Positions 17,643 to 27,400 of a stretch of 64,000 bases of DNA are shown piece after piece (position 1 is the first letter of the stretch; the number at the start of each line of letters is the position of its first letter). Below the pieces are notes generated by a model. That model was not told where the DNA came from. It searched no databases and saw only the letters and a list, made by a program, of their open reading frames with translations. The DNA comes from Ruegeria sp. HKCCD4315 (lineage in GTDB: Bacteria; Pseudomonadota; Alphaproteobacteria; Rhodobacterales; Rhodobacteraceae). Where the stretch lies: assembly GCF_013112245.1 (NCBI RefSeq), contig NZ_WVRN01000001.1, forward strand, positions 2,360,501 through 2,424,500, written 5' to 3'. The position numbers and the translations under genes were made by a program.

Positions 17643-19769
17643 TTAGCCGCGCGCTTCACTAATCAGACGCAGGATGTCCTGCGCAGCTTCGGGGATATTG
17701 GTGCCCGGCCCAAAGATCGCTTTCACCCCATGATCGTACAGGAACTGATAATCCTGCTGCGGGATAACGCCACCGCATATGACGATGATGTCCTCGGCAC
17801 CAGCTTTTTTCAGCTCTTCCACCAACTGCGGGGCCAGCGTCTTGTGCCCTGCAGCTTGCGAGGAAATCCCAACCACATGCACGTCATTGTCCACGGCATC
17901 CTGCGCGGCCTCGGCGGGTGTCTGGAACAAAGGCCCAACGTCGACGTCAAACCCAATATCGGCAAAGGCCGTGGCGATGACCTTGGCACCTCGGTCGTGA
18001 CCGTCCTGCCCCATCTTGACCACCAGCAAACGGGGGCGACGCCCTTCAGCTTCGGCAAACTCCTCAATGGACTTCTGGATCGCGGCAAAACCTTCGTCAC
18101 CTTCGTATGCCGCGCCATACACCCCGGCCAGGGTTTTCACCTCGGCACGGTGGCGGCCGAATTCCTTTTCCATTGCCATGCTGATCTCTCCTACGGATGC
18201 GCGGGCGCGGGCGGCCTCGACCGCAGCAGCCAGCAGGTTGCCACCCTCGCGGGCAGTTGTGGTCAGCGCGTCCAGCGCAGCCTGACACGCTGCCTCGTCG
18301 CGGGTTGCGCGGATACGTTCCAGTCGCGCGACCTGTGCTTCGCGCACCGCAACGTTGTCGACATCCAGAATGTCGATCGGGTCTTCCTGTTCTTTCCGGT
18401 ACTTGTTGACACCGACGATCACCTCGTCGCCCCGGTCGATCATCGCCTGACGGCGCGCCGCGCTTTCCTCGATCCGCAGTTTGGGCATGCCGCTGGCCAC
18501 GGCTTTGGTCATGCCGCCCATCTCCTCGACCTCTTCCATCAAGGCCCAGGCCTTTTCGACCAGTTCGTTGGTCAGGCTTTCGATGTAATACGAACCGGCC
18601 AAAGGATCGACCACGTCGGTCACGCCGGTCTCTTCCTGCAAAACCAACTGCGTGTTCCGCGCGATACGCGCCGAAAAATCAGTTGGCAGAGCAATCGCCT
18701 CGTCCAACGCGTTGGTGTGCAAGCTTTGCGTGCCGCCCAGAACCGCACTCATTGCCTCATAGGCTGTGCGGATCACGTTGTTGTACGGATCCTGCTCCTG
18801 CAATGAGACGCCTGAAGTCTGGCAATGGGTGCGCAACATCTTGGATCGTTCAGACTTCGCCCCGAACTCGGTCATCACGCGATGCCACAGTGTCCGCGCG
18901 GCGCGCAGTTTGGCGATCTCCATGAAGAAGTTCATGCCAATGGCAAAGAAGAACGACAAACGCCCCGCGAACTTGTCCACGTCCATCCCGGCCTCGGTCG
19001 CGGCGCGCACGTATTCGCGTCCGTCCGCCAACGTATAGGCCAATTCCTGCACCAGGTTCGCCCCGGCCTCTTGCATGTGGTAGCCCGAGATTGAGATCGA
19101 GTTGAACTTGGGCATCTCGTTTGAGGTGTATTCGATGATGTCCGAGATGATCTTCATCGACGGTTCAGGCGGGTAGATGTAGGTGTTCCGCACCATGAAC
19201 TCTTTCAGAATGTCATTCTGAATTGTGCCGGACAGGACCGATTTGTCATGTCCCTGCTCTTCGCCCGCGACGATGAAACTGGCCAAGATCGGAACCACCG
19301 CACCGTTCATGGTCATCGAGACGGAAACCTTATCCAGCGGAATGCCGTCGAACAGGATCTTCATGTCTTCCACGCTGTCGATGGCCACACCAGCCTTGCC
19401 CACATCGCCTACAACACGCGGGTGATCACTGTCATAACCACGGTGCGTGGCCAGATCGAAAGCGACCGAGACACCCTGCTGACCTGCTGCCAGGTTGCGG
19501 CGGTAGAAGGCGTTTGATTCCTCGGCTGTCGAAAAGCCCGCATACTGGCGGATCGTCCACGGACGCCCGGCATACATCGTCGCCTTCACCCCGCGTGTGA
19601 ACGGACCAAACCCGGGCAGAGAGCCCATATGCGGCAAGTCAGCGGTATCTTCCTGCGTATAAAGTGGTTTGACGGCGATGCCTTCCAGCGTTTCCTTGGT
19701 CAGATCGTCCAACGGACGTCCGCGCAGCTCTTTCTCGGCCAGCGCTTTCCAGTCCTTCGTGTCGGTCAT
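17643..19769 (-). CDS. scpA: Methylmalonyl-CoA mutase (single-chain, adenosylcobalamin-dependent)
   Basis: Isomerises methylmalonyl-CoA to succinyl-CoA, the last step of propionyl-CoA assimilation. The 708 residues comprise an N-terminal TIM-barrel domain ([26 protein letters not shown], split at the usual substrate loop) and a C-terminal cobalamin domain with the D-x-H-x-x-G motif in [10 protein letters not shown] (about residue 590) and [14 protein letters not shown]. Length is that of the homodimeric or catalytic large chain; no small-subunit gene is adjacent. It ends with a strong terminator and belongs with pccA and pccB. Methylmalonyl-CoA epimerase is not in the window unless the VOC protein fills that role, which I consider unlikely from its family. 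Confidence 0.96.
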   Translation of the reverse strand: MTDTKDWKALAEKELRGRPLDDLTKETLEGIAVKPLYTQEDTADLPHMGSLPGFGPFTRGVKATMYAGRPWTIRQYAGFSTAEESNAFYRRNLAAGQQGVSVAFDLATHRGYDSDHPRVVGDVGKAGVAIDSVEDMKILFDGIPLDKVSVSMTMNGAVVPILASFIVAGEEQGHDKSVLSGTIQNDILKEFMVRNTYIYPPEPSMKIISDIIEYTSNEMPKFNSISISGYHMQEAGANLVQELAYTLADGREYVRAATEAGMDVDKFAGRLSFFFAIGMNFFMEIAKLRAARTLWHRVMTEFGAKSERSKMLRTHCQTSGVSLQEQDPYNNVIRTAYEAMSAVLGGTQSLHTNALDEAIALPTDFSARIARNTQLVLQEETGVTDVVDPLAGSYYIESLTNELVEKAWALMEEVEEMGGMTKAVASGMPKLRIEESAARRQAMIDRGDEVIVGVNKYRKEQEDPIDILDVDNVAVREAQVARLERIRATRDEAACQAALDALTTTAREGGNLLAAAVEAARARASVGEISMAMEKEFGRHRAEVKTLAGVYGAAYEGDEGFAAIQKSIEEFAEAEGRRPRLLVVKMGQDGHDRGAKVIATAFADIGFDVDVGPLFQTPAEAAQDAVDNDVHVVGISSQAAGHKTLAPQLVEELKKAGAEDIIVICGGVIPQQDYQFLYDHGVKAIFGPGTNIPEAAQDILRLISEARG

Positions 19770-19937
19770 TTGAATTTCCTCTCGTCAACTCGGGTGGCGG
19801 CCGCAAAAAGCGTCCGCATTGAGGTCCTGCGCTTGACCATTGCGTCGGGGCGCAAGCGCGAAATTTTGAGCGTTCTGTGTAAATCGTCAGTCGCAATCGC
19901 GGAGACAGGGGCTATATTCGAAAGAACAGGAGGCCAC

Positions 19938-20384
19938 ATGACTCGCACGCTTGCCTTTGTTTTCTCGGCACTAATCCCTCTGGCCGCTTGGGCGGCGGAC
20001 GGCACGGCGCCCTCGGATGACAGCTTTGTTCGCCCGGTCGGGGACAGCGAACTCAGCGAATTTCTATGGGTCAACCGGCCTATCGTAGTTTTTGCGGACA
20101 CACCTGCCGACCCGCGCTTCCAACAACAGATCGACATGCTGCTGGACGGCGAAGAGGCCATGCGTGACCGGGATGTGGTGGTTTTGACCGATACCGACCC
20201 ATCGGCGCGGTCTCCGATTCGGTCACAGTTGCGTCCACGTGGGTTCCAGATGGTGTTCGTCGACAAGGACGGTGTGGTCAAACTGCGCAAACCTGCCCCT
20301 TGGAGCGTGCGAGAAATCGGCCGGTCCATCGACAAGACACCCCTGCGTGAGCGCGAAATCCGCGACCGGCGCGAGGGCGGTTGA
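19938..20384 (+). CDS. DUF4174-type secreted protein
   Basis: A 148-residue exported protein with a signal peptide ending in LAAWAA and a thioredoxin-like DUF4174 body (NRPIVVFADTPADPRFQQQIDML, DRDVVVLTD, RGFQMVFVDKDGVVKLRKPAPW). There are no redox cysteines, so it is not a thiol enzyme; the role is unknown. AGGAGG is 4-9 nt before ATG 19938. It lies between the mutase and pccA genes but on the opposite strand. Confidence 0.8.
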   Translation: MTRTLAFVFSALIPLAAWAADGTAPSDDSFVRPVGDSELSEFLWVNRPIVVFADTPADPRFQQQIDMLLDGEEAMRDRDVVVLTDTDPSARSPIRSQLRPRGFQMVFVDKDGVVKLRKPAPWSVREIGRSIDKTPLREREIRDRREGG

Positions 20385-20406
20385 GCGCTTTCGCAATACC
20401 ACGCAG

Positions 20407-20427
20407 CTCCGGCGCAGAACGCCGGAG
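20407..20427. repeat. Perfect 8-bp hairpin between convergent genes
   Basis: CTCCGGCG (20407-20414), a CAGAA loop and CGCCGGAG (20420-20427). It lies between the 3' ends of the DUF4174 and pccA genes. No T-run follows on either strand, so factor-independent termination is uncertain. Confidence 0.4.
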
Positions 20428-20460
20428 ACCGTCGGAGGTATAGTGAAAGCACTGGCATGA

Positions 20461-22506
20461 TCACTCGAACTCGATGATCACTTCGTCCACGGCAAGGCTG
20501 TCGCCGGGGCCAGCGTTGATCTTTGCAACCGTGCCCTTCTTCTCGGCCCGCAAGATGTTTTCCATCTTCATCGCCTCGATGGTGCACAGCGCCTGACCTT
20601 CCTGCACCTCCTGCCCCACTTCGACATCGATTTTCACGACCAGACCAGGCATCGGGCACAGCAGCATTTTCGAGGTATCCGGCGGCAATTTTTCCGGCAT
20701 CAGTTTGGCCAGCTCTGCCTGTCGCGGACGGCGCACCAGAACCTTCAAATCGGCCCCACGGTTGCGAATGCGGAACCCGCCCGAAACCTTGCCGACCTTC
20801 AGAACCAACGGGCTGCCATCGACATCTAGTATGGCCAGCTGATCACCCGGCGTCCAGTCCGAGGCCACACGCAGGGTCGACCCATCTTCGAACTTGACGG
20901 TCGCACCTTCTTTGTCAGCATTGACCTGAACCGGGAACTCGTGGCCTTCCAGCGATACAACCCAGCGTTTGCCGACTTTACGTTCGTGATTGTCCATCCG
21001 GCCCGACACGCGGGTCCGGCGGATCTCGGCCACGCGATGCATTGCTGCGCAGGAGGCTGCAATCCGGCGCAGATCAGCTTCGGGCAAGGATACGCCCTCG
21101 AACCCATCGGGATATTCTTCGGCAATGAAAGCCGTGGTCATGTCGCCGCTGATGAATTTCGGGTGGTCCATCACAGCCGACAGGAACGGAAGGTTGTGAC
21201 CGATGCCTTCAACCTCGAAACTGTCCAAGGCAACGCGCATCGCCTCAATCGCGGCTTCACGGGTCGGGGCCCAAGTGCAGAGTTTTGCGATCATCGGGTC
21301 GTAATACATGCTGATCTCGCCGCCCTCGTAGACGCCGGTATCGTTGCGTACGGCGGCCTCACCCTCAGGCGCGTCGCCCTGCCATTTGCCGTTGACCAAC
21401 ATCGGACCGGCCGCAGTTTCCTGCGGAGGACGATACCGGGTCAGACGGCCAATCGACGGCAGGAAGTTGCGATAGGGATCTTCCGCATACAGGCGGTTTT
21501 CAATGGCCCAACCAGTCAGCGTCACGTCATTCTGCGTGATCATCAAAGACTCACCCGCTGCCACACGGATCATCTGTTCCACCAGATCGACGCCTGTGAT
21601 CAGCTCGGTCACCGGGTGCTCCACCTGCAGACGGGTGTTCATTTCAAGGAAGTAGAAGTTCTTTTCCCCATCGACGATGAATTCCACCGTGCCTGCGCTG
21701 GAATAGCCAACCGCCTTAGCCAAGGCCACGGCTTGTTCGCCCATCGCCTTACGCGTTGCTTCATCAAGGAATGGCGACGGCGCCTCTTCAACCACTTTCT
21801 GGTTCCGGCGCTGGATCGAGCATTCGCGCTCGCCCAGATAGATACCATTTCCATGGCTGTCACACAGAACCTGAATTTCGATGTGGCGCGGCTGGGTGAC
21901 GAATTTCTCGATAAAAATCCGGTCATCCCCAAACGAGTTCGCAGCTTCGTTCTTGGACGACTGGAAGCCCTCGCGCGCCTCTTCGTCGTTCCACGCGATC
22001 CGCATGCCTTTACCACCGCCACCGGCGCTGGCTTTGATCATGACCGGATAGCCGATCTCATTCGAGATTTTGACCGCCTCATCTGCATCCTCGATCAGCC
22101 CCATATAGCCCGGAACCGTCGACACGTTTGCGTCCTGAGCGATTTTCTTCGACGTGATCTTGTCGCCCATCGCCTCGATTGCACCCTTCGGGGGACCGAC
22201 AAAGGCAACACCTTCAGCTTCCAGCGCTTCGGCGAATTTGGCGTTTTCCGACAGGAACCCGTAACCCGGATGCACCGCCTGCGCACCGCTTTGGCGAATG
22301 GCATCCATGACCTTGTCGATCACGATGTAAGACTGGTTCGCCGGGGGCGGGCCAATATGCACGGCTTCATCCGCCATCGACACATGCAGCGCGTTCTTGT
22401 CCGCATCCGAATAAATAGCAACTGTGCCGATACCCATTTTGCGGGCGGTCTTGATGACTCGGCAGGCGATCTCGCCCCGGTTGGCGATCAGGATCTTATT
22501 GAACAT
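20461..22506 (-). CDS. pccA: Propionyl-CoA carboxylase alpha subunit (biotin carboxylase plus biotin carrier)
   Basis: Carboxylates its own biotin with ATP and bicarbonate, then hands CO2 to the PccB core to make methylmalonyl-CoA. In 681 residues it contains the biotin-carboxylase N-domain (MFNKILIANRGEIACRV), the ATP-grasp glycine loop ASAGGGGKGMR, the active-site ENRLYAEDP region, a BT linker domain and the biotinyl domain with EAMKMEN, where K647 is the biotin site. Starts at ATG 22506. It is separated from pccB by about 3.3 kb of small envelope genes and a divergent porin. Confidence 0.97.
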   Translation of the reverse strand: MFNKILIANRGEIACRVIKTARKMGIGTVAIYSDADKNALHVSMADEAVHIGPPPANQSYIVIDKVMDAIRQSGAQAVHPGYGFLSENAKFAEALEAEGVAFVGPPKGAIEAMGDKITSKKIAQDANVSTVPGYMGLIEDADEAVKISNEIGYPVMIKASAGGGGKGMRIAWNDEEAREGFQSSKNEAANSFGDDRIFIEKFVTQPRHIEIQVLCDSHGNGIYLGERECSIQRRNQKVVEEAPSPFLDEATRKAMGEQAVALAKAVGYSSAGTVEFIVDGEKNFYFLEMNTRLQVEHPVTELITGVDLVEQMIRVAAGESLMITQNDVTLTGWAIENRLYAEDPYRNFLPSIGRLTRYRPPQETAAGPMLVNGKWQGDAPEGEAAVRNDTGVYEGGEISMYYDPMIAKLCTWAPTREAAIEAMRVALDSFEVEGIGHNLPFLSAVMDHPKFISGDMTTAFIAEEYPDGFEGVSLPEADLRRIAASCAAMHRVAEIRRTRVSGRMDNHERKVGKRWVVSLEGHEFPVQVNADKEGATVKFEDGSTLRVASDWTPGDQLAILDVDGSPLVLKVGKVSGGFRIRNRGADLKVLVRRPRQAELAKLMPEKLPPDTSKMLLCPMPGLVVKIDVEVGQEVQEGQALCTIEAMKMENILRAEKKGTVAKINAGPGDSLAVDEVIIEFE

Positions 22507-22622
22507 GGAACGTCCTTTGGCTTGGTGTTCTGGAAACGCAAAACGCCGCCGCAGGGAGCGATCCCCACGACGGCGTGATGCGAGATGACGGACGAGGCGA
22601 CAGGCGCCCCGAAAAAGATGCG

Positions 22623-22826
22623 TTAGTTACAGGTGTTCTGTGTTTTGCAATACAGTACGTTGCCCGCTGCGCCGACGGCCGCGCCGAAAAGTGGGTCTGC
22701 GTTGAGAACGGCTGCGCCAACAGCGCCGGCCCCGCCACCCAAGATTGCCTGTTCGCCCGTGGTGTCACCGCAAGCCGCCAAGCCCGCGCAGGCCGCTGCA
22801 ACGAGGATAAGTTTTGAGATTCGCAT
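22623..22826 (-). CDS. Small glycine-rich lipoprotein (67 aa)
   Basis: A short lipoprotein upstream of pccA. The signal MRISKLILVAAACAGLAAC ends in a lipobox LAAC with Cys19, followed by a Gly/Ala-rich glycine-zipper-like stretch (AILGGGAGAVGAAV, AAVGAAGNVLYC) and two further cysteines that may form a disulfide. Similar small glycine-zipper lipoproteins occur near pccA in related genomes as far as I recall. Function unknown; the 117-nt gap to pccA leaves open whether they share a transcript. Confidence 0.75.
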   Translation of the reverse strand: MRISKLILVAAACAGLAACGDTTGEQAILGGGAGAVGAAVLNADPLFGAAVGAAGNVLYCKTQNTCN

Positions 22827-23476
22827 TGTGACTGCCCTTCTGGTTGTCTTGTTTCGTTTGCGCTCTGATGCGCGAAACGCGACGTGTTATTCAATATCAG
22901 AGGGCGCACAGGCAACTTTTGTGCAGGTTTTTGCCTCTTTTTGCGCGTTGCGCGCAAAAAGAAAAACGCGGACAGGTTTTTGTGGGGAACACAAGCCTGC
23001 CCGCGTAAGGAAGGGGTACGGAATAGTAGGTGCATGTGCGGCGCAGGCAAAGTAGAGCCGCACGGCCCACTCACTGTGCACGCCACAATATCACCTGCAA
23101 ACACAGTATTGTTTCCACGCGATATCTCGGCTGGTTTCTGCCCACACCGAGACAGCTCACGCAAATTCGTGCCGATCCAGGATCTCTGGTAAATCGGTGA
23201 CAGCCCCTGCCTACCCGTCACATTGCCGTTACATTTACCCAAACAGAGGCGGCCGTTTGCACGTGCGGCATCACGCAGCGACATTTTTCTGCACTGCAAA
23301 AGTGCATTCACATTCATATGGTTGACAGATCGGTTCACCCTGACGTGATTTTTCCAGGGCCGAGTCGCACATTTCCTTGAGATATTTGGGGTTTTTCGTC
23401 CCATTCTCGTGATTTCCGTCGTCATCGGCCGCGTGAAACGGTGCGGATGCACACTCGCACACAAGGAAACACCCAC
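22827..23476. other. 650-bp intergenic region with two inverted repeats, between the lipoprotein and porin genes
   Basis: No open frame here looks coding. A perfect 11-bp palindrome CTTTTTGCGCG-TTG-CGCGCAAAAAG spans 22937-22961. The order of the T- and A-runs is the reverse of a terminator, so an operator or DNA cruciform is more likely. It is followed at 22967-23005 by an imperfect inverted repeat (CGCGGACAGG...CCTGCCCGCG). The remainder must hold the promoters of both divergent genes. It is the longest gene-free stretch of the window and could hide a small RNA. Confidence 0.5.
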
Positions 23477-24628
23477 ATGATGACGACACGAATGAAGGCA
23501 CTCCTGCTTGCTGCCTCGGCGCTTAGTGTGACCGGCACGCTTGCCTATGCTCAGGATGCCCAGACTCAAGCCGAACTCGATGCCTTGCGCGCACGGGTTG
23601 AGGCGCTGGAATCCGCCGATAGCAGCCCCGCTGACGGAGATTTTCGGATCGGCAACACCACTTTGGACGTTTATGGCTACGTCAAGGCCGATTTCTTCTA
23701 CGATTTCGACTTTGATCAGGGCGATACTGCCTTTGTGAACGTCATCGGTGAACCGTCTGCGGCAACCGATGGCACCTTTGGTGCGACAGTACGCCAATCG
23801 CGGATTGGCCTGCGGACCACCACGCCAAGTGGGATCGGCGACATCGGGGGTCAGCTGGAGCTTGATCTGTTTGGCTCGGGTGGCACTGCCGAACTGCGTA
23901 TACGCCACGCAAACATCACGATCGGTGATCAGTTCCTGATCGGCCAGTACTGGACCAACTTCCAGCCGCTGGACACCTATCCCACCTCGGTGGAATTCAA
24001 CGGCCCGGTCGGGATTGCCTTCGCCCGTGTCCCGCAGCTGCGATACACCGGGCAACTTGGGGGCGACGCTCAGTTCGCCGTTTCTCTGGAAGAAAATGTC
24101 AGCGGTTCGAACTCTGACGATCCGGTCTTGACGGCTTCGGCGGAATACAATGACGGCACATATATTGCGCGGGGCGCGGTGCTGTATGGCAAAGCCAATT
24201 CCGGCAGTGTGGAAGTTGACCAAACGGGTTTCACTGCCTCTGCCTCGGTTCGCCCGTGGCAAGGTGGGCTGTTCCAAGTCAACTACGTGACGGGTGAGGC
24301 CCTTGGCCCCTATCTGATCGGCCTTGGCGATGCGATTGTCGGCGGGCAAGCGAACGATGTGGATGGCTATACCGTCGAATTCAGGCAAGACCTGAGTCCA
24401 AAATGGAATGTCGGCATTGCGTACGGTCGCGAGAATTATGATCTTCCCACCTCGACCGGCACATTGTCCTTCACCGAGTTGGAGACGATCCATGTCAACG
24501 CCTTCTACAAGGCAACTGACAACCTGACGCTCAGCGCCGAGTACATCTATGGTGAGCGGAACGACGCGCCCACCGGCCGCACCTTTGACGGTAGCCGCGT
24601 TCAGCTGGCCGCTCAACTCAACTTCTGA
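23477..24628 (+). CDS. Outer-membrane porin of the DcaP-like type
   Basis: A trimeric-type beta-barrel pore of 383 residues. After a signal peptide ending LAYAQ there is a short coiled coil (QAELDALRARVEALES) as in DcaP-like porins, then alternating beta strands (YGYVKADFFYDF, RIGLRTTTPSGIGDIGGQLELDLFG) and a C-terminal aromatic residue, F383 in VQLAAQLNF. ATG 23477 was chosen because AAGGAA lies about 8 nt upstream and the signal peptide is then of normal length. Its position among the propionate genes hints at organic-acid uptake, but selectivity cannot be read. Confidence 0.9.
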   Translation: MMTTRMKALLLAASALSVTGTLAYAQDAQTQAELDALRARVEALESADSSPADGDFRIGNTTLDVYGYVKADFFYDFDFDQGDTAFVNVIGEPSAATDGTFGATVRQSRIGLRTTTPSGIGDIGGQLELDLFGSGGTAELRIRHANITIGDQFLIGQYWTNFQPLDTYPTSVEFNGPVGIAFARVPQLRYTGQLGGDAQFAVSLEENVSGSNSDDPVLTASAEYNDGTYIARGAVLYGKANSGSVEVDQTGFTASASVRPWQGGLFQVNYVTGEALGPYLIGLGDAIVGGQANDVDGYTVEFRQDLSPKWNVGIAYGRENYDLPTSTGTLSFTELETIHVNAFYKATDNLTLSAEYIYGERNDAPTGRTFDGSRVQLAAQLNF

Positions 24629-24639
24629 TGCCGCACACA

Positions 24640-24665
24640 GATCCTGCCCAGTTGCGGGCAGGATC
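24640..24665. terminator. Stem-loop between convergent porin and hypothetical genes
   Basis: A perfect 10-bp stem GATCCTGCCC (24640-24649) and GGGCAGGATC (24656-24665) with a 6-nt loop, 11 bp behind the porin stop. Neither strand has a T-run, so it may mark mRNA ends or protect them rather than be a classical terminator. Confidence 0.55.
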
Positions 24666-24714
24666 GCCGCGACACCGGATTCAGCATACTGATATGCGGC
24701 AGCCAATAACAAAA

Positions 24715-25068
24715 TCAGCCCACCCCGTCGATGATTTCGGGAAAAGATGCGCGGGCCACATCCACATCAATGACCAAAAGCGCGTCATAGCTGGACGGAT
24801 CAAACGGGTCCTCTGCAGGCACAACTTCGCGCCCGAACAACCAGCTCAGGCGACCCGCGTCCAGATTGCCCCGCTCGAAGGGCTGATCCCCGAAATGCGC
24901 CCAAAGCGCTTCCATGAACGCGGTATCCGCACGCTTGTCGGCAGGCTTACGGTCGCGGAACCGTTCCCGACGTGTCAAAGGCGTCACGCCCTTGGGATTG
25001 GCACGGCGAATAGTAAACTGAAAATCCGTGCCAGACAGACGCCCGGGGAAGCCGCGATGCTTCAGCAT
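24715..25068 (-). CDS. Hypothetical protein, 117 aa
   Basis: Family not recognised. A good Shine-Dalgarno (GGAGGTA) precedes ATG 25068, and the frame has the neighbours' codon bias, so it is probably a real gene. The protein is soluble and charged (RRERFRDRKPADKRADTAFMEALW), ends in a conserved-looking segment DALLVIDVDVARASFPEIIDGVG, and has no signal peptide or membrane segment. It lies in the pccB-pccA interval on the same strand. Confidence 0.65.
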   Translation of the reverse strand: MLKHRGFPGRLSGTDFQFTIRRANPKGVTPLTRRERFRDRKPADKRADTAFMEALWAHFGDQPFERGNLDAGRLSWLFGREVVPAEDPFDPSSYDALLVIDVDVARASFPEIIDGVG

Positions 25069-25201
25069 GGCAATACCTCCGGCTTAACGCTGACAGACAA
25101 AGAAAAATCAAACCCGAAAAGGGATGGGATCATGTTGCGCACCTCCAAAGCCGCACCGTTGGTCTGAGATGCTCTGACGTCATGAAAGAAAGAATTCATG
25201 G

Positions 25202-25687
25202 TCAAAGCCCCTCCCAGATACACCGGGACTGCTCCAGCCGGTAGGCTTCAAAAAACTGCGTCGCGTCCGGGGCAGCATCGCCAAATTCTACAGGTCGGTC
25301 CGCCAATGAAATGACAACTCGCACAGGCTGCAAGTCATGCTGGGCCACATAGGGAACCGCCAGTATTTGGCACAGATGCTCCATGTCTTTGGACGCAACA
25401 TCGTAAGTGATCCGTCCTACCGTCGCGCCAATTTTTGGAGCGATGAAGCGAAAGCGCACCCAAAGCTCGCCCGGATTGTTGTCGAGCAAGACATCATCCA
25501 AATGCACAGGTTGGCCAGACGGCACCGGCAACGGCGTATCTGATTGAGCAAAGACGGGTGAGCAGGCCAGGCAGATCATTAGACAAATGGCGCGATCCCG
25601 GACCCGCCAAGGGCGAGCTCCTCCTTCCGGGATCGCGCGCGCAGTGCTTGTGAACTGCGCTGTTCTATGTCTGATGGGTCGGATCAT
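25202..25687 (-). CDS. DUF6497-like secreted protein, start uncertain
   Basis: A small protein following pccB on the same strand. The mature part (PSGQPVHLDDVLLDNNPGELW, VRFRFIAPKIGATVGRITYDV, SRCIWEGL) resembles the DUF6497 family of Rhodobacterales, with paired cysteines. A hydrophobic stretch ICLMICLACSPVFAQ is a signal peptide, but its position is odd: the first ATG (25687) gives a long 32-residue N-terminus, while the internal ATG at 25579 leaves only about a dozen residues before the cleavage site. The interval contains a 12-bp inverted repeat with a GGAGGAG sequence in its loop, so translation may be controlled there. The role is unknown. Confidence 0.6.
   Translation of the reverse strand: MIRPIRHRTAQFTSTARAIPEGGARPWRVRDRAICLMICLACSPVFAQSDTPLPVPSGQPVHLDDVLLDNNPGELWVRFRFIAPKIGATVGRITYDVASKDMEHLCQILAVPYVAQHDLQPVRVVISLADRPVEFGDAAPDATQFFEAYRLEQSRCIWEGL
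25591..25637. repeat. 12-bp perfect inverted repeat around a GGAGGAG sequence
   Basis: CGCGATCCCGGA (25591-25602) pairs with TCCGGGATCGCG (25626-25637); on the minus strand the 23-nt spacer carries GGAGGAG. No T-run follows. It lies in the leader or N-terminal coding part of the DUF6497-like gene. Confidence 0.7.
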
Positions 25688-25799
25688 TCAACTATTTGCC
25701 GATTCTTGTCAATTCCGCCTCAATTTTGAGCGGGTTTTGCCCAGTTTTTGGCCTGACGACGCACAGGAACACCGGAGCGGCCTGACCGCCCCAGGTCGG

Positions 25800-27332
25800 T
25801 TACAACGGAATATTGTCGTGCTTTTTCCATGGGTTCTTCAGTTGCTTACCCCGCAAGCTGGCAAACGCTCTGGACACACGACGACGGGTCGATTGCGGCA
25901 TGATCACCTCATCGACAAAGCCGCGCTCGGCCGCGACGAAGGGGTTGGCAAACCGATCTTCGTAATCTGCAACGTGCTGCGCGGTCTTTTCTGCATCCCC
26001 AAGATCTGCGCGATGGATGATTTCGGTTGCGCCTTTTGCCCCCATCACCGCAATCTCGGCTGTGGGCCAGGCATAGTTGAAATCACCACGCAGATGCTTG
26101 GACGCCATAACCACATAAGCACCGCCATATGCTTTCCGCGTAATCACGGTCACTTTGGGCACTGTGGCCTCGCCATAAGCATAAAGCAGCTTGGCACCGT
26201 GTTTAATGACACCGCTGTATTCCTGCTGCGTGCCCGGCAGGAAGCCCGGAACATCCACAAAGGTCAGGATCGGGATTTCAAAACAATCGCAGAAGCGCAC
26301 AAAGCGCGCCGCCTTGCGCGAGCTGTCAATGTCCAGACATCCCGCCAGAACCATCGGCTGGTTGGCAACGACCCCAACGGTCTGACCCTCCAGACGGATA
26401 AAACCGGTGATGATGTTCTTGGCAAAGTCTTCCTGGATCTCGTAGAAATCACCTTCATCCGCCACTTTGGTGATAAGTTCCTTCATGTCGTAAGGCGTGT
26501 TGGGATTGTCGGGCACCAAGGTATCCAGCGACGGCTCAAGCCGTCCGGGCTCGTCAAAGAACGGACGGACCGGGGGTTTCTCGCGGTTGTTAAGGGGCAG
26601 GAAATCCACCAATCGGCGCACTTCGGCCAACGCCTCGACATCGTTTTCAAACGCCGCGTCCGCAACCGAAGACTTCTTGGTGTGTGTCGACGCACCACCC
26701 AGCTCCTCGGCAGTCACCACTTCGTTTGTAACCGTTTTGACCACGTCGGGACCGGTCACAAACATGTAAGACGAGTCTTTGACCATGAAGATAAAGTCGG
26801 TCATCGCCGGGCTGTAAACAGCGCCACCGGCACAGGGGCCCATGATCACACTGATCTGCGGGACAACGCCCGATGCCGTAATGTTACGCTGAAACACTTC
26901 GGCATACCCAGCCAGCGACGCAACACCCTCTTGGATTCGCGCCCCGCCCGAGTCATTGATCCCTATGACCGGCGCTCCGTTCTGCACAGCCATATCCATG
27001 ATCTTGCAAATCTTCTGCGCGTGGGTTTCCGAGAGCGACCCGCCGAAAACGGTAAAGTCCTGGCTGAAAACATAGACCATACGACCGTTGATTGTGCCCC
27101 ACCCGGTCACGACCCCATCACCCGCAGGCTTTTGGTTTTCCATACCGAATTCAGTGCAGCGGTGGCTGACAAACATATCGAATTCTTCGAAGCTGCCTTC
27201 ATCCAGCAGCAATTCGATCCGTTCACGTGCTGTCAGTTTGCCGCGTGAATGTTGGGCATCGATCCTTCTTTGCCCACCGCCCAGTCGTGCCTCATCTCGG
27301 CGATTTTCCAACTCCGAAAGGATGTCTTTCAT
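25800..27332 (-). CDS. pccB: Propionyl-CoA carboxylase beta subunit (carboxyltransferase)
   Basis: Transfers CO2 from biotin to propionyl-CoA, giving methylmalonyl-CoA. The 510 residues start [20 protein letters not shown] and hold the two crotonase-like halves, with oxyanion glycines in [13 protein letters not shown] and in [22 protein letters not shown] 27332 fits the family start; an upstream extension [11 protein letters not shown] is unlikely. The upstream region has TTTGCAAA-type repeats expected for PccR. The gene is first in the minus-strand propionate run. Confidence 0.97.
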   Translation of the reverse strand: MKDILSELENRRDEARLGGGQRRIDAQHSRGKLTARERIELLLDEGSFEEFDMFVSHRCTEFGMENQKPAGDGVVTGWGTINGRMVYVFSQDFTVFGGSLSETHAQKICKIMDMAVQNGAPVIGINDSGGARIQEGVASLAGYAEVFQRNITASGVVPQISVIMGPCAGGAVYSPAMTDFIFMVKDSSYMFVTGPDVVKTVTNEVVTAEELGGASTHTKKSSVADAAFENDVEALAEVRRLVDFLPLNNREKPPVRPFFDEPGRLEPSLDTLVPDNPNTPYDMKELITKVADEGDFYEIQEDFAKNIITGFIRLEGQTVGVVANQPMVLAGCLDIDSSRKAARFVRFCDCFEIPILTFVDVPGFLPGTQQEYSGVIKHGAKLLYAYGEATVPKVTVITRKAYGGAYVVMASKHLRGDFNYAWPTAEIAVMGAKGATEIIHRADLGDAEKTAQHVADYEDRFANPFVAAERGFVDEVIMPQSTRRRVSRAFASLRGKQLKNPWKKHDNIPL

Positions 27333-27400
27333 GACGCGTATCCCTTTTAAAATTTGACGGGACACTACCTGCTAGACAGTCTGAGCCAAAGCTCTTTTCG

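Noticed and set aside
20941..22578. 545-codon open frame on the + strand opposite pccA
   Set aside because: It mirrors the pccA coding frame, an effect of GC-rich third codon positions. pccA motifs are unambiguous.
22937..22961. Palindrome CTTTTTGCGCG/CGCGCAAAAAG as a terminator
   Set aside because: In a bidirectional terminator A-runs come first and T-runs after the stem; here the order is reversed on both strands. Kept as a regulatory-type repeat.
22496..24712. A very long minus-strand open frame (about 738 codons) opposite the porin
   Set aside because: It runs antisense through the porin gene, the lipoprotein in another frame and the intergenic DNA. Its translation lacks any family motif, while the porin strand has a signal peptide and beta-barrel pattern.
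25587..27248. 553-codon open frame on the + strand opposite pccB
   Set aside because: Antisense shadow of a clear carboxyltransferase gene; no motif or ribosome site supports it.
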